A DNA stretch of 64,000 nucleotides, taken from Modicisalibacter xianhensis (GTDB lineage: Bacteria; Pseudomonadota; Gammaproteobacteria; Pseudomonadales; Halomonadaceae). The DNA lies in contig NZ_FOPY01000014.1 of NCBI RefSeq assembly GCF_900113605.1, positions 62,001-126,000 on the forward strand, read 5' to 3'. Positions 17,940 to 27,104 of the stretch are shown piece by piece. A program made the position numbers and the translations under genes. The notes beneath the pieces were generated by a model. It saw only the letters and a program-made list of their open reading frames with translations. It was not told the DNA's origin and did no database searches. Each line of letters opens with the position of its first letter. Position 1 is the stretch's first letter.

Positions 17940-18389
17940 TCATTGGGCCGGAATATTGCCGCCGATCACCAGGGCGAAGATGAAGGCGAACACCCCGAAG
18001 CCTTCGACGATGGCCGCCGGGGCGATGGACAGGCCGAAGATCTCCGGCTTGCTCTTCGCGCTGTTGATCGCCGAAGCACAGCAGCTGCCCTGGTAGACCG
18101 CACTCAGCAATAGGGCCACCCCGGCGAGGATGCCCACGGAGAACAGCCCCGCGGAGGTCTCGAGGGTGATCGGGCGCTGCAGGGTGAACATCACCACGAT
18201 GCCATAGATGCTCTGGGAGGAGGGCATCGCCGAGAGCCCGATGAAGCGCCCGTGGCCGGACTCGGTCTCGAGCAGGGCACCGATGGCCGCCTGGCCGGCG
18301 ATGGCGCAGCCGATGATGCTGCCGATGGCCCCCAGGGCCATGGGGCCGTAAAGGCCCGCCCAGCCCAGGGCGAGAATCAGTTGCTCCAT
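17940..18389 (-). CDS. ntpK: V/A-type ATPase rotor ring subunit K, Na+-type ligand set
   Basis: A 149-residue double-hairpin proteolipid with four membrane helices. The essential carboxylate is E129 in A-I-V-E-G-F. The residues that bind Na+ in Enterococcus hirae NtpK (Leu61, Thr64, Gln65, Gln110, Glu139) appear here as Met55, Ser58, Gln59, Gln100 and Glu129. The Ser/Gln pair in P-S-S-Q-S-I-Y-G and the Gln in Y-Q-G are kept, which points to Na+ rather than H+ coupling, fitting a halophile and the NhaA gene in the array. The N-terminal hairpin lacks its own carboxylate, so the ring would carry one ion site per subunit. It overlaps the end of subunit I. Confidence 0.92.
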   Translation of the reverse strand: MEQLILALGWAGLYGPMALGAIGSIIGCAIAGQAAIGALLETESGHGRFIGLSAMPSSQSIYGIVVMFTLQRPITLETSAGLFSVGILAGVALLLSAVYQGSCCASAINSAKSKPEIFGLSIAPAAIVEGFGVFAFIFALVIGGNIPAQ

Positions 18390-20158
18390 GGTGTGGTCTC
18401 CGTTTTTGCGAATGCGGTAAAAGGGTAGCCCTCGTCCGAGATGCCCCAGTGGTAGAACTCGATCAGATTGAGCCGCAGTCCGTGCACCACGCCGCTGACC
18501 ACCGCCAGCACGAAGTTCAGGGCGTGGCCGACGATCAGGATCAGCGCGTTGAGCAGGATGCCGAGCCCCGGAAAGGCCGCCGCCGCGTCCGCGGCGAGCT
18601 GGTTGAAGGTGACCGCGAGCGACGCGCTGGCGAGCCCCAGGGCGAACAGGCGCAGGTAGCTCAGCACGTCGCCGAAGGCCCGGGTCACGTCGGTCAGGGC
18701 GTAGAGACCGCCACCGACCCGCTTGAGCAGGTCCAGCGGTTCACGTATGGGGCGGGTATCGGTAAAGACGAAGACGCCGATCAGCCCCAGGGTCATGGCG
18801 ACGGCACCGCCGGTCATGCCGTAGAAAAGCATGACACCGGCCAGCAGGGCGACAATCCAGCCCAGCGGCGCCAGCATGGCGGCTCGCCCCCGGTGGTGCC
18901 AGGCCACGGTGGCGTTGGCGACGATCAGGTGCGCCAGGCCGATGCCGATCGCCAGCTGCATCATCTGACCGAAGTCGTTGACGTCGAGGAGCCTCGAGTG
19001 AGAAAGCCAGCTTTCCGGTGGCGGGCTCCAGCCGAAATAGCTGCCCGCAAGCACGCCGTAGGCGAAGGCGAAGCCGACCAGGGCAAAACCCAGAGTGCGC
19101 ACTCGCAATCCCGTACGACTGCGTTTGAGGCGTGGTGAGAAGAACAGCAGCGCGCCGAGCAGCAGCAGGGCGTAGCCGGCGTCCGCGAGGATCATGGCGA
19201 AGAACGCCGCGAAGGAGAAGAAGATCACCCGGGAGGGGTCCCAGCTGCGATAGCCGGGCATCTGATAGAAGTGCACGATCTCCGCGCCGCCGGCGGTGCG
19301 CTCGTCGTTGTCGAGCAGAGTGGGGGGCTGATCCTCGGGACCCACCGGCTCGTCGAGCAGGGCAAGCCCTTGCTGCTCGGCGAGGCGTCGAACGTCCTCG
19401 ATCGCCGCCTCGGGCACCCAGCCCTGCACGGCGAAGATCGCATCCGTGTCGCGGGTGAGCTGCTGGGCCTGAGTCAGGCGGGTGGCATCCTCCGCCCGGG
19501 CCTGATGGCGATGGAGCAGATGAATCCAGCGGGTCAGCGCCTCTCGCTCGGCGGTGCACTCATCGAGGCGCACCACCAGGCGCTGCAGCTGCTCACGCAG
19601 CCGCCAGCGCGGCACGCTGCCGGTATGGGTGCGCGGCACCGGCAGGGCGTCCATGGCGGGCTCTTCCCGACTGATCACCGCGATATAGCGGTTGCGGTTG
19701 TCGCGATGCACTTCCTGCCAGGGCAGCTCGACTTCCGCGAGCTGGCGCGCCCTGTAGTGGGGTACCTCGTAGAACCACAGGCGATGCCCGGCGAGGCTTT
19801 CCAGGGGCGGGAAGTCGAAATCTCCCCAGGGCTCGAGATCCTTGAGACGCCGCCGGGCGAAGTCGATGCTGTCCTCCAGATCCCGCATCCGGCGCTGATT
19901 CTCCAGGGCGCGCTCGACGATGGCCTGATGATCGAAGTCCGGGTCGCTGGGCACCTGATGGCGCTTGGCCGGGCAGTCGAGCAGGTAGGCCAGCGCCTTG
20001 CGGGTGTCGCCGGCCACCGCGCCGGTGGGGGTGTCGCGCCTTGTCTCTCCCAGGTCGATCAGGTGCATGACGCCCAGGCGCTGCAGCTCGCGCAGCGTGG
20101 CCGGCTTGTCGCCGTGGCTGCCGACCAGGGTCACTCGGCGCAGGGACACGATGCTCAT
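18377..20158 (-). CDS. ntpI: V/A-type ATPase membrane stator subunit I (a subunit)
   Basis: A 593-residue protein with an N-terminal cytoplasmic half (about 1-290, coiled and Arg-rich) and a C-terminal half with seven or eight membrane helices carrying the ion half-channels. The essential Arg region is probably L-S-Y-L-R-L-F-A-L-G-L-A. The ATG at 20158 overlaps the D stop (ATGA). A longer open frame to 20770 is translation of subunit D in another frame and is rejected. Length is usual for bacterial I subunits. Confidence 0.92.
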   Translation of the reverse strand: MSIVSLRRVTLVGSHGDKPATLRELQRLGVMHLIDLGETRRDTPTGAVAGDTRKALAYLLDCPAKRHQVPSDPDFDHQAIVERALENQRRMRDLEDSIDFARRRLKDLEPWGDFDFPPLESLAGHRLWFYEVPHYRARQLAEVELPWQEVHRDNRNRYIAVISREEPAMDALPVPRTHTGSVPRWRLREQLQRLVVRLDECTAEREALTRWIHLLHRHQARAEDATRLTQAQQLTRDTDAIFAVQGWVPEAAIEDVRRLAEQQGLALLDEPVGPEDQPPTLLDNDERTAGGAEIVHFYQMPGYRSWDPSRVIFFSFAAFFAMILADAGYALLLLGALLFFSPRLKRSRTGLRVRTLGFALVGFAFAYGVLAGSYFGWSPPPESWLSHSRLLDVNDFGQMMQLAIGIGLAHLIVANATVAWHHRGRAAMLAPLGWIVALLAGVMLFYGMTGGAVAMTLGLIGVFVFTDTRPIREPLDLLKRVGGGLYALTDVTRAFGDVLSYLRLFALGLASASLAVTFNQLAADAAAAFPGLGILLNALILIVGHALNFVLAVVSGVVHGLRLNLIEFYHWGISDEGYPFTAFAKTETTPWSN

Positions 20159-20760
20159 CGGCGCGCTCCCTGAGCCTGCTTGCGCTTGGCGAGCTTGGCC
20201 CGCACCACCGCGGAGCGCTCGCCGTCGGCGAGATGGATGCGAATGCGGCGGATATGCTCCCGGGTGCGCGGAATCAATACCTTGTCGAACAGGTTGACCC
20301 GCTGGGTGACCCGCCTGACCGCCCGCTCCAGGCGATGCAGCCGCTCCCACTCCACCTGCAGGCGCACCGTCAATGCGAGCGCGTCGCGCAGGACTTCCCG
20401 ATAGCGATCCAACCAGTGGGGCGTGGTCAGCGCCGGATAGTCGGCGAGGTCGATATCGATACCCTCCAGCATCGGCAGATGCACGCCGAGCAGGTTGTGC
20501 TCGCGCAGCCGCACAGCCGTCACTTGGGCCAGATTCTCGATCTTCAGGGTGTCGTCCCCGGCCATGGGTAGCCGCTCGCGCACCCGGGCCACCAGGGCGT
20601 CCAGCTCCGCCTCGCTGGCCTGCACTGTTTCCCGGGCGCGCCGGCGCTCGGCGATCAGCTGGCGGCGCTTGAGGTCCAGGGACAGCAACAGCCGCTGGAA
20701 CTGCCGGAGCCGGGACTGTTCCCGGTGCAGGGCGGTCTTGTTTAATGAGAGTCGTGCCAC
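20155..20760 (-). CDS. ntpD: V/A-type ATPase central-shaft subunit D
   Basis: A 201-residue, very basic, long-helix protein. It starts with the typical N-K-T-A-L segment and ends in a Lys/Arg-rich tail. It would form the rotating shaft inside the A3B3 head. Start is a GTG with AAGGA 9 bases upstream. It follows B after 24 bases and overlaps I by 4. No F subunit gene is seen, as in other compact bacterial operons. Confidence 0.93.
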   Translation of the reverse strand: MARLSLNKTALHREQSRLRQFQRLLLSLDLKRRQLIAERRRARETVQASEAELDALVARVRERLPMAGDDTLKIENLAQVTAVRLREHNLLGVHLPMLEGIDIDLADYPALTTPHWLDRYREVLRDALALTVRLQVEWERLHRLERAVRRVTQRVNLFDKVLIPRTREHIRRIRIHLADGERSAVVRAKLAKRKQAQGARR

Positions 20761-20784
20761 GCCACCACATCCTTTTTCCGATGA

Positions 20785-22167
20785 CTACGCCATGCTATCG
20801 GCTGGCGTCTCCTCGCCGGGCTGTTGCTGCTTGCCGGGAAAAAACTTGTCGATCAGCTGCTGACGCATGAGCAGTTCCTGGGGCTCGAAGCATTCCGCCA
20901 GGGTCTTCCAGGCCAGGTCCAGGGCGCGCTCCAGGGGCAGGGAGACCGAGACATCCATGAAGCGGGTCTCGAACAGCTCACCGAAGCGCAGCAGCTTTTC
21001 GTCGAAGCGGGAGAGTTCGAAGGCCATGGCGCGCTTCTGCTGGGCGTCCCGTGCGCCGGCATACAGCCGGATCATGGTATTCATCAGCGCGCCGTGATCC
21101 TCCCGGGTGCTCTTGCCGATCACGTGCTGCTTGAGCCGGGACAGGGAGCCGAAGGGATCGATCCGGCCGTCGCGCAGGTAGAACTGGCCCTCGGTGATGT
21201 AGCCGGTGTTGTCCGGTACCGGGTGGGTGATGTCGTCGCCGGGCATGGTCGTGACGGTGAGCACCGTGACCGAGCCGGCGCCGTGGAAGTCGCAGGCCTT
21301 CTCATAGCGCCGCGCCAGTTGGGAGTAGAGATCCCCCATGTGGCCGCGATTCGACGGCACTCGCTCCATGCTGATGCCCACCTCCTTCAAGGCGTCGGCG
21401 AAGGCGGTCATGTCCGTGAGCAGCACCAGCACCCGCTTGCCCTCCTCCACGGCGAAACGCTCCGCCACCGCCAGTGCCATGTCCGGCACCAGCAGGCGCT
21501 CCACCACCGAGTCCGAGGCCAGGTTGGCGAACATCACCGTATGGGCGAACACGCCGGCGTCGAGGAAGCGCTGGCGAAAGTAGTGGTAGTCGTCGAAGAT
21601 CAGCCCCATGCCGCCGAACACCACCACGTCCGCATCGGCGTGAATGGCGATGCGAGCAAGCAAAGCATTGTAGGGCTCCCCGGCCACCGAGAAGATGGGA
21701 ATCTTCTGGCTCTCCACCAGGGTGTTGAAGACGTCGATCATCGGCACGTCGGTGCGGATCATGCGGCTCGGCATCACCCGGCGCATGGGATTCACCGAGG
21801 GGCCGCCGATGTCCACTCGACGATCCTCGCCGAGCGCCGGGCCGCGATCCATGGGCTCGCCGAGGCTGTTGAAGGCCCGCCCCAGCACATTCTGGGAGCA
21901 GATGACCCGCATGGGGTGACCGAGGAAGCGGATCGAGGCCTGGGTGGTCAGGCCGGCGGTACCGCCGAAGACCTGCAGCGAGACCACATCGTCATCGATG
22001 CGGATCACCTGGGCGAGCACCGTCTCGCCGTCGGCCTTGCGCAGGCTGGCGAGATCGCGAAAGCGCGCCGGGGAGGCTCGGTTTTCATCGCCTTGGGGCA
22101 CACGTACTCGGACGATGCCGCCGACGATACTGAGGATATTGCGATAGTGACTGAGGGGTTGTGACAT
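20785..22167 (-). CDS. ntpB: V/A-type ATPase regulatory subunit B
   Basis: A 460-residue non-catalytic head subunit. It has the conserved P-I-F-S-V-A-G-E-P block where catalytic subunits have a P-loop, and the family block D-M-A-L-A-V-A-E-R-F near the middle. I chose the ATG at 22167 because the M-S-Q-P-L-x-H-Y start fits the family. A GTG 14 codons upstream is possible; neither has a strong ribosome binding site. It is the first gene of the seven-gene ATPase operon, so the operon promoter should lie in 22170-22350, where an FNR-like box is found. Confidence 0.93.
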   Translation of the reverse strand: MSQPLSHYRNILSIVGGIVRVRVPQGDENRASPARFRDLASLRKADGETVLAQVIRIDDDVVSLQVFGGTAGLTTQASIRFLGHPMRVICSQNVLGRAFNSLGEPMDRGPALGEDRRVDIGGPSVNPMRRVMPSRMIRTDVPMIDVFNTLVESQKIPIFSVAGEPYNALLARIAIHADADVVVFGGMGLIFDDYHYFRQRFLDAGVFAHTVMFANLASDSVVERLLVPDMALAVAERFAVEEGKRVLVLLTDMTAFADALKEVGISMERVPSNRGHMGDLYSQLARRYEKACDFHGAGSVTVLTVTTMPGDDITHPVPDNTGYITEGQFYLRDGRIDPFGSLSRLKQHVIGKSTREDHGALMNTMIRLYAGARDAQQKRAMAFELSRFDEKLLRFGELFETRFMDVSVSLPLERALDLAWKTLAECFEPQELLMRQQLIDKFFPGKQQQPGEETPADSMA

Positions 22168-22311
22168 GCCGGGCCGATGACTCCACACAAGAGGGGGTTG
22201 TCTCGGCACGATGCAAGCGACGCTGCCGGGGACAACGCGAAATTCGTCGAGAGGGAAAGCCGCTGGTGGGAAGCGGTCCCCTTACTTTAGGCCAGTGATG
22301 CCATCTGCCCA

Positions 22312-22325
22312 TTGACCCATATCAA
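22312..22325. promoter_or_regulatory. FNR/ANR-like box upstream of the V-ATPase operon
   Basis: TTGAC-CCAT-ATCAA matches the FNR/ANR consensus TTGAT-N4-ATCAA at 9 of 10 positions. It lies 145 bases before the subunit B start and just past the stop of the upstream MFS gene, so it could tie ATPase expression to oxygen limitation. Confidence 0.5.
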
Positions 22326-22353
22326 GCTTGAAAAACACAGGAAACATTCCCCT

Positions 22354-23694
22354 TCAATCCTGACGCGGTGCGTGTTTAACCAGTGCTATCACGCGAGGAT
22401 GATAGTGAACAACGAAAGTGACGATGGCAGTAACGAAAAGCACGACCGCAAGCCCCCAGTACGTGCCGAGCGCACTACCCACGAACAGCATCCCGGCGCC
22501 CGCAGACCCCACGGCTTGCCCGAGGCTGGCCAAGGCGGTCTGCTTGCCCAGCGCCGCACCCTGTGCCGGCCCGCTGGCCAGGGAGACCTGATAGGCCAGC
22601 AAAGGAATCAGTAGTCCCGATCCGGCGCCCAACAGCCCCACCACGACGAATGCCTCCCAGAAGCCCGAGGCGTAGGGGAGGCCGAGAATGCCCCCGGCCA
22701 TCAGCAGGAAGGCCCCGCCGATCAGATGGCCGGGGGAGAGTCGTTTCGGTGGGTATGCCGACCACAGCAGCTGCACCGCCAGCATCACCAGGCTGCACTC
22801 CGTGAACAGCAATCCGACCCTGAAGGGGTCGAGACCGATTGACTGTCGCGCCTGCAGGCTGAGGCCCACCTCGAAGGCCCCCAGGCCCAGCATCGCCAGC
22901 AGCGTCAGCGTCAGAAAGCCACCGATGGCCCGAGGCGACGCCGGCTCACCGGCAGGCTCGTCGGCAGGCGGACGGTGTGCCGACTGTTCGCGAACGTGAT
23001 GGTAGAGCAACAGCCACACCGCACCGGCGAGTCCCGCCGTGACCACGAAGGGCCAGGCCACGGGTCCGCCGAGCAGCATCTCGGATTGCGGCATCACCAT
23101 CGGAATGCTGGCGAGCCAACCGCTGAGCATGGGGCCGGACAGGAAGCCCAGGGTGGAGGCGGCACTGAGCCAAGCGAAACGACGTGCACGGCGTGTCGCA
23201 TCGTCACACTCGGCCGCCTGCGCCAGTGCCACCGGGATCACCGCCGCCGCGAAGGCGCCGGCAAGGGCCCGTACTCCATAGGCGAGTGGCAGGTTTCGAG
23301 TCAGGCTGAACCCCAGCATGGCCAGTGCAAACCCTGCCAGCCCCCACAGCAGGACGGGCCGCCGGCCCAGGCGGTCGGAGAGACTTCCCCATAGTGGGGC
23401 GAAGCCGAACAAGGCCAGCGTATACACCCCCGTCAGCAGCCCGGTGTGCAGCGATACGTCCCCGGGGATAGTCACTGCCAGCACGCGGTCGAGGAACAGC
23501 GGCAGGATCGGCAGCACCGTGCCGTAGCCGAGGAAGACGACGAAAGTGGCGGCGAGCAGGGTATTGAAACCAGCGCTAGATTTTGCCACCACACCAATCG
23601 AACGGTCGCTCGCATTGCCGTTCGGGTCTCGCGGATGCCCGAGATCAAGGCTCACGTCGGTGTCGCCATTACTTAGCTTTCCGTTCTCGCTCAT
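22354..23694 (-). CDS. MFS transporter, drug-efflux type
   Basis: A 446-residue major facilitator with twelve membrane helices. The loop 2-3 signature G-S-L-S-D-R-L-G-R-R-P is present, and a TM5 G-P-M-L-S-G-W-L motif C-like block points to an exporter of the 12-helix drug:H+ antiporter group (TetA-like). A hydrophilic, Asp/Asn-rich N-terminus of about 40 residues is unusual. A decayed fragment of a sister copy is at 13922-14258. The ribosome binding site is weak. Substrate unknown. Confidence 0.88.
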   Translation of the reverse strand: MSENGKLSNGDTDVSLDLGHPRDPNGNASDRSIGVVAKSSAGFNTLLAATFVVFLGYGTVLPILPLFLDRVLAVTIPGDVSLHTGLLTGVYTLALFGFAPLWGSLSDRLGRRPVLLWGLAGFALAMLGFSLTRNLPLAYGVRALAGAFAAAVIPVALAQAAECDDATRRARRFAWLSAASTLGFLSGPMLSGWLASIPMVMPQSEMLLGGPVAWPFVVTAGLAGAVWLLLYHHVREQSAHRPPADEPAGEPASPRAIGGFLTLTLLAMLGLGAFEVGLSLQARQSIGLDPFRVGLLFTECSLVMLAVQLLWSAYPPKRLSPGHLIGGAFLLMAGGILGLPYASGFWEAFVVVGLLGAGSGLLIPLLAYQVSLASGPAQGAALGKQTALASLGQAVGSAGAGMLFVGSALGTYWGLAVVLFVTAIVTFVVHYHPRVIALVKHAPRQD

Positions 23695-23821
23695 GCGGTA
23701 CCGTACTCATGAGCCAGACGGCTGAAGAATGCCAAAAATACCATGAAGTCTCCTTACTCACCTCAGTGGAATCCGGCGAGCACCGCTCCCAACAGTAAAA
23801 CCACCTTCCGACCCGACCCGC

Positions 23822-25045
23822 TCACGCGACTTCGTTGGCGTCGTTTTCCAGGGCATGCTCCCAATCCGCGATGTAGTTCCGGTGCGAGGGAACGGCGTCC
23901 CGCTGGCGTGTGAGCTGGATCTGGAAGACCATTATCGGTCCGTTGCGAAAGGCCATCTCGCACATGTTTAGATAGAATTCCCACATGCGACAGAAGCGTT
24001 CGTCGTAGAATGCACGCACCTGCTCGCGGTTGGCCGCGAAGCGTCGCGCCCACTCCCGCAGCGTCTCCGCATAGTCGAGGCGCAGCACCTCGATGTCCGT
24101 TACCCACAGGCCGGCCTTTTCCACCGCGGCCAGCACCTCCGAGAGCGCGGGGCAATAGCCGCCCGGGAAGATGTACTTGCGCAGCCAGGGATTGGTTTGC
24201 CCCGGCGGCTCCATGCGCCCGATGGCATGAATCAGAGCGACGCCGTTGGGCTTGAGCAAGCCCTTCAAGGTGCGGAAGAATCCCCCATAGTGCGACACCC
24301 CGACGTGCTCGAACATGCCGACCGAGACGATCCGGTCGTAGACCTCGTGCTCCGCTCGGTAGTCGAGCAGCTCGAAGCGCGCACGCTCGCCCAGCCCGGA
24401 GCGCACCGCCCGCTGCTGGGCGACGTGCAACTGCTCCTCGGAGAGGGTGATCCCCTTGACACGGGCCCCGGCGCTCTCGGCGATATGAAGGGCGAGGCCG
24501 CCCCAGCCCGAGCCGATATCGAGCACGCGCATGCCCGGCTGCAACAACAGCTTGGCGGCGAGATGGCGCTTCTTTTTCTCCTGCGCCTGCTCGAGACTCT
24601 CGTTGCCGTCAGGGAAATAGGCGCAGGAATACTGGCGATCCGCGTCGAGAAAGAGATCGAACAGCTCGGCCGAGAGATCGTAATGATGGGCGACATTCGC
24701 GCGCGAGCGGCCGAGCGGATTGTACTGTTGTAGATAACGCAGGGGTCGGCCAAGCCGCTGGCGCAGCCGCTGCATCGGATGGCGATCGAGGGCTTCGACG
24801 CTGGCGGTGCAGAGGTCGAGGAAGTCGCGCAGGCTCCCCTCCTCCACGGTCAAGGTCCCATCCATGTAGGCCTCGCCCAGATACAGGTCGGGGTTAATGA
24901 TCAGTTTGCGATAGAGCGCCCGGTGGTGGAGCCGCACCGTGACAGAAGGCGCGCCACCAGGCCCGAAACACTGCCGCTTCCCGGACGGTGTTATCACCGT
25001 GAGCTCTCCGGCCTGAACGATGCGACTGAGGAATGCCGACAACAT
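23822..25045 (-). CDS. cfa: cyclopropane-fatty-acyl-phospholipid synthase family methyltransferase
   Basis: A 407-residue SAM-dependent enzyme that adds a methylene across cis double bonds of membrane lipid acyl chains. The SAM loop V-L-D-I-G-S-G-W-G-G is at residues 174-183. The preceding H-Y-D-L-S block and the C-A-Y-F segment are typical of CFA synthases. Length fits (380-420). AAGGAGG precedes the ATG. Such lipids stiffen membranes and lower proton and solvent leak, matching the ATPase/antiporter context. A plain CFA-like methyltransferase with another lipid substrate is the alternative. Confidence 0.92.
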   Translation of the reverse strand: MLSAFLSRIVQAGELTVITPSGKRQCFGPGGAPSVTVRLHHRALYRKLIINPDLYLGEAYMDGTLTVEEGSLRDFLDLCTASVEALDRHPMQRLRQRLGRPLRYLQQYNPLGRSRANVAHHYDLSAELFDLFLDADRQYSCAYFPDGNESLEQAQEKKKRHLAAKLLLQPGMRVLDIGSGWGGLALHIAESAGARVKGITLSEEQLHVAQQRAVRSGLGERARFELLDYRAEHEVYDRIVSVGMFEHVGVSHYGGFFRTLKGLLKPNGVALIHAIGRMEPPGQTNPWLRKYIFPGGYCPALSEVLAAVEKAGLWVTDIEVLRLDYAETLREWARRFAANREQVRAFYDERFCRMWEFYLNMCEMAFRNGPIMVFQIQLTRQRDAVPSHRNYIADWEHALENDANEVA

Positions 25046-25085
25046 TACGCAAGCCTCCTTGCTAGTTGCAGTGAAATGTCATGAC

Positions 25086-25868
25086 TCAGTGAAAGACCAT
25101 GCCGGCGACATGAAAGCCGCCATCGACGTGGAGCACCTCGCCGGTAATGCCGGTGGTATAGTCGCTGGCCAACATCAGCGCAGTGCGACCCACCTCATCG
25201 GCGTCCACGGTACGGCGCAGGGGAGCCCGCTTCGCGGACTCGTTGAGCAGCTCGTCGAAGTGCTCGATGCCGGAGGCCGCCCGGGTCCTGACCGCGCCGG
25301 CGGAAAGGGTATTGACACGGATGTTGCGGGGGCCCAGTTCGTGGGCCAGATAGCGCACCGAGGCCTCCAGCGCGGCCTTGACGGGCCCCATGACGTTATA
25401 GTGATCGACGACCTTCTCGGCACCGAAGTAGCTCAGCGTCATGAGGCTGCCGCCACGGTCCATCAAGGGTTCGGCCAACTGGGCCATGCGGATCAGGGAG
25501 TGACAGGAAATCACCATCGATTCGGCGAAGCCCTCGGCCGAGCAGTCCGTGAGTCGCCCGTGCAGTTCCTCCTTGCGGGCCCAGGCGATGGCGTGCAGGA
25601 GAAAGTCCAGCCGTCCCCAGCGCTGACGGATCGCCTCGAATACCGCCTCCAGTTGCCCCGGCACGGTGACATCGCAGGGCAGCAAGAGCCCGGCGTTCAC
25701 CTCCCGGGCCAGTGGCTCGACATGGGGCCGCGCCTTGTCGTTGAGGTAGGTGAGCGCCAGCTCCGCGCCGGCATGGTGGAAATGCCGGGCGGCCGACCAG
25801 GCCAGGCTGTGTTCGTTGGCGGCCCCCACGATCAGGCCCTTGCGTCCTTTCATGTCGATGAGTTCCAT
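25086..25868 (-). CDS. fabI: enoyl-[acyl-carrier-protein] reductase FabI
   Basis: A 260-residue SDR-fold NADH reductase for the last step of the fatty acid elongation cycle. It has the FabI-type cofactor loop G15-A-A-N-E-H-S21 rather than the usual Gly-rich loop. The catalytic Y157-x6-K164 in Y-N-V-M-G-P-V-K is preceded by Tyr147. The start is set by GGAAGG before the ATG at 25868; the longer frame is not supported. It is an accessory copy: a chromosomal FabI must exist, so this one may change chain supply or triclosan tolerance under stress. A fragment of a second copy is at 14261-14473. Confidence 0.93.
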   Translation of the reverse strand: MELIDMKGRKGLIVGAANEHSLAWSAARHFHHAGAELALTYLNDKARPHVEPLAREVNAGLLLPCDVTVPGQLEAVFEAIRQRWGRLDFLLHAIAWARKEELHGRLTDCSAEGFAESMVISCHSLIRMAQLAEPLMDRGGSLMTLSYFGAEKVVDHYNVMGPVKAALEASVRYLAHELGPRNIRVNTLSAGAVRTRAASGIEHFDELLNESAKRAPLRRTVDADEVGRTALMLASDYTTGITGEVLHVDGGFHVAGMVFH

Positions 25869-25885
25869 GTTCGTCCTTCCTCTCT

Positions 25886-27085
25886 CTAGGATGTCGGTGG
25901 TCGGGTCTTCAGCTGTGGCTCGACAACCCCTGAGGTGACGTGGCGCTGGCACAGGCAGCGCACACAGGTGCAGGCGTCGTCGCAGCAGTCCGGGTCGTGC
26001 TGGGGTATGCGCCCGTGCCGTCGCGCGAATGGATACAGGATCCGGCCCAACAGGCTCGGGCTGTATAGCCTGGCGAGCATCGGGCGCGCATCCCCCACCG
26101 CCATCCGGCGAAACATGGCCCGTCGCCCTCGATCACCGGCCTTGGCGTACAGCAGTCGGTTGCCGATGCTCTGGCGGATGGCCGGCAGCAGCGAGTGCCG
26201 CCACAGCGAGTCGTAATCGCTACCCTCCAGCAGGCTGCGCGCGGCCAGGATGCCCGAGCGCAGGGCGTAACGCATGCCGAAGCCCGCGAGTGCGTCCTGA
26301 AAGCCCGCATGCTCACCCACCAGCAGGCGTCCCACGTGTTCGCCCCGGCAGGGCGGCCCATAGTTGCCGACCCCGCCGAAGGGGCGAGCGGTGCGCATGT
26401 CCAGCCCGGCATGCTCGGTAAAGAAGGCGATCGTGCGCGCCAGGAATTCGTCGTTGCGGGTGAACTCCCTGAACAGACAGGTGGCGACGGTCCCCCGCCC
26501 ACCCTGCACCAGCAGGTAGGCATAGCCGTCCGGCGCCAGGCGGTCGCTGAAGCAGGCCCACTGGCCGTCCGGCATAGCGGTCTCGAACAGGTAGCCCACC
26601 GCCATGATGTTGGCGAGCACCGGCCCCGTGGCCACGACGGCGAGGCCGGGAGCGCTCTTGAGGGGAGAGGAGAGCCTTACCTCCACGCCGCTGGCCTGGG
26701 CCTGCTCGAGCAGCGCCTGATCCAGCGTGTCCGTCCCCGACCCGCGCCGGACCAGGTAGTACAATGGCTTCTCCGCACGAATCTCGTGGCGAGCGTCCCG
26801 GCCGTCGAAGGCCGTCACGTGCGAGATGGCATGATGCTCGAAGCTGGGTCGGATCCCCGCGCTCGCGAGTTCATCGAGCACATCGATGTCGTCACTCCAG
26901 CTCTCGAGCCCTTGGAAGTCACCGTGAAAGCGGGCGCCAACGCGACGGCGGCGCTCGTGCACGATCACGCGCTGCCCGGCGCGCGCCAGCACGATGGCGC
27001 AGGCCAACCCGGCGGGGCCCGCGCCGATCACGGTCACGGGCTCCCGGCGCGTGGGGACGGCGCAGACGGTCTGGGCCTGGATCAC
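25886..27085 (-). CDS. FAD-dependent oxidoreductase, geranylgeranyl-reductase-like, Cys-rich tail
   Basis: A 399-residue flavoprotein. The N-terminal FAD-binding loop V-I-G-A-G-P-A-G-L-A is at about residues 16-25 and a later G-E-H-A-G-F-Q-D-A motif closes the FAD site, as in geranylgeranyl reductases and related hydroxylases. The C-terminus has a cluster of six Cys (C-C-D-D-A-C-T-C-V-R-C-L-C), which could hold an iron-sulfur centre or metal. The GTG at 27085 lies 20 bases past the YHS stop, with weak ribosome binding. A longer start would cover the YHS gene. Its substrate may be an isoprenoid, lipid or quinone; undetermined. Confidence 0.8.
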   Translation of the reverse strand: MIQAQTVCAVPTRREPVTVIGAGPAGLACAIVLARAGQRVIVHERRRRVGARFHGDFQGLESWSDDIDVLDELASAGIRPSFEHHAISHVTAFDGRDARHEIRAEKPLYYLVRRGSGTDTLDQALLEQAQASGVEVRLSSPLKSAPGLAVVATGPVLANIMAVGYLFETAMPDGQWACFSDRLAPDGYAYLLVQGGRGTVATCLFREFTRNDEFLARTIAFFTEHAGLDMRTARPFGGVGNYGPPCRGEHVGRLLVGEHAGFQDALAGFGMRYALRSGILAARSLLEGSDYDSLWRHSLLPAIRQSIGNRLLYAKAGDRGRRAMFRRMAVGDARPMLARLYSPSLLGRILYPFARRHGRIPQHDPDCCDDACTCVRCLCQRHVTSGVVEPQLKTRPPTS

Positions 27086-27104
27086 GGCTGAAGGGCCTCG
27101 ACGT

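Noticed and set aside
18377-20770. A 797-residue version of the V-ATPase I subunit
   Set aside because: The first ~200 residues are Ala/Arg/Gly/Pro-rich shadow translation of subunit D; the proper start overlaps the D stop at 20158.
20824-22164. Plus-strand 446-codon open frame opposite subunit B
   Set aside because: Antisense shadow in high-GC coding DNA; composition is Gly/His/Ala-biased and no motif is seen.
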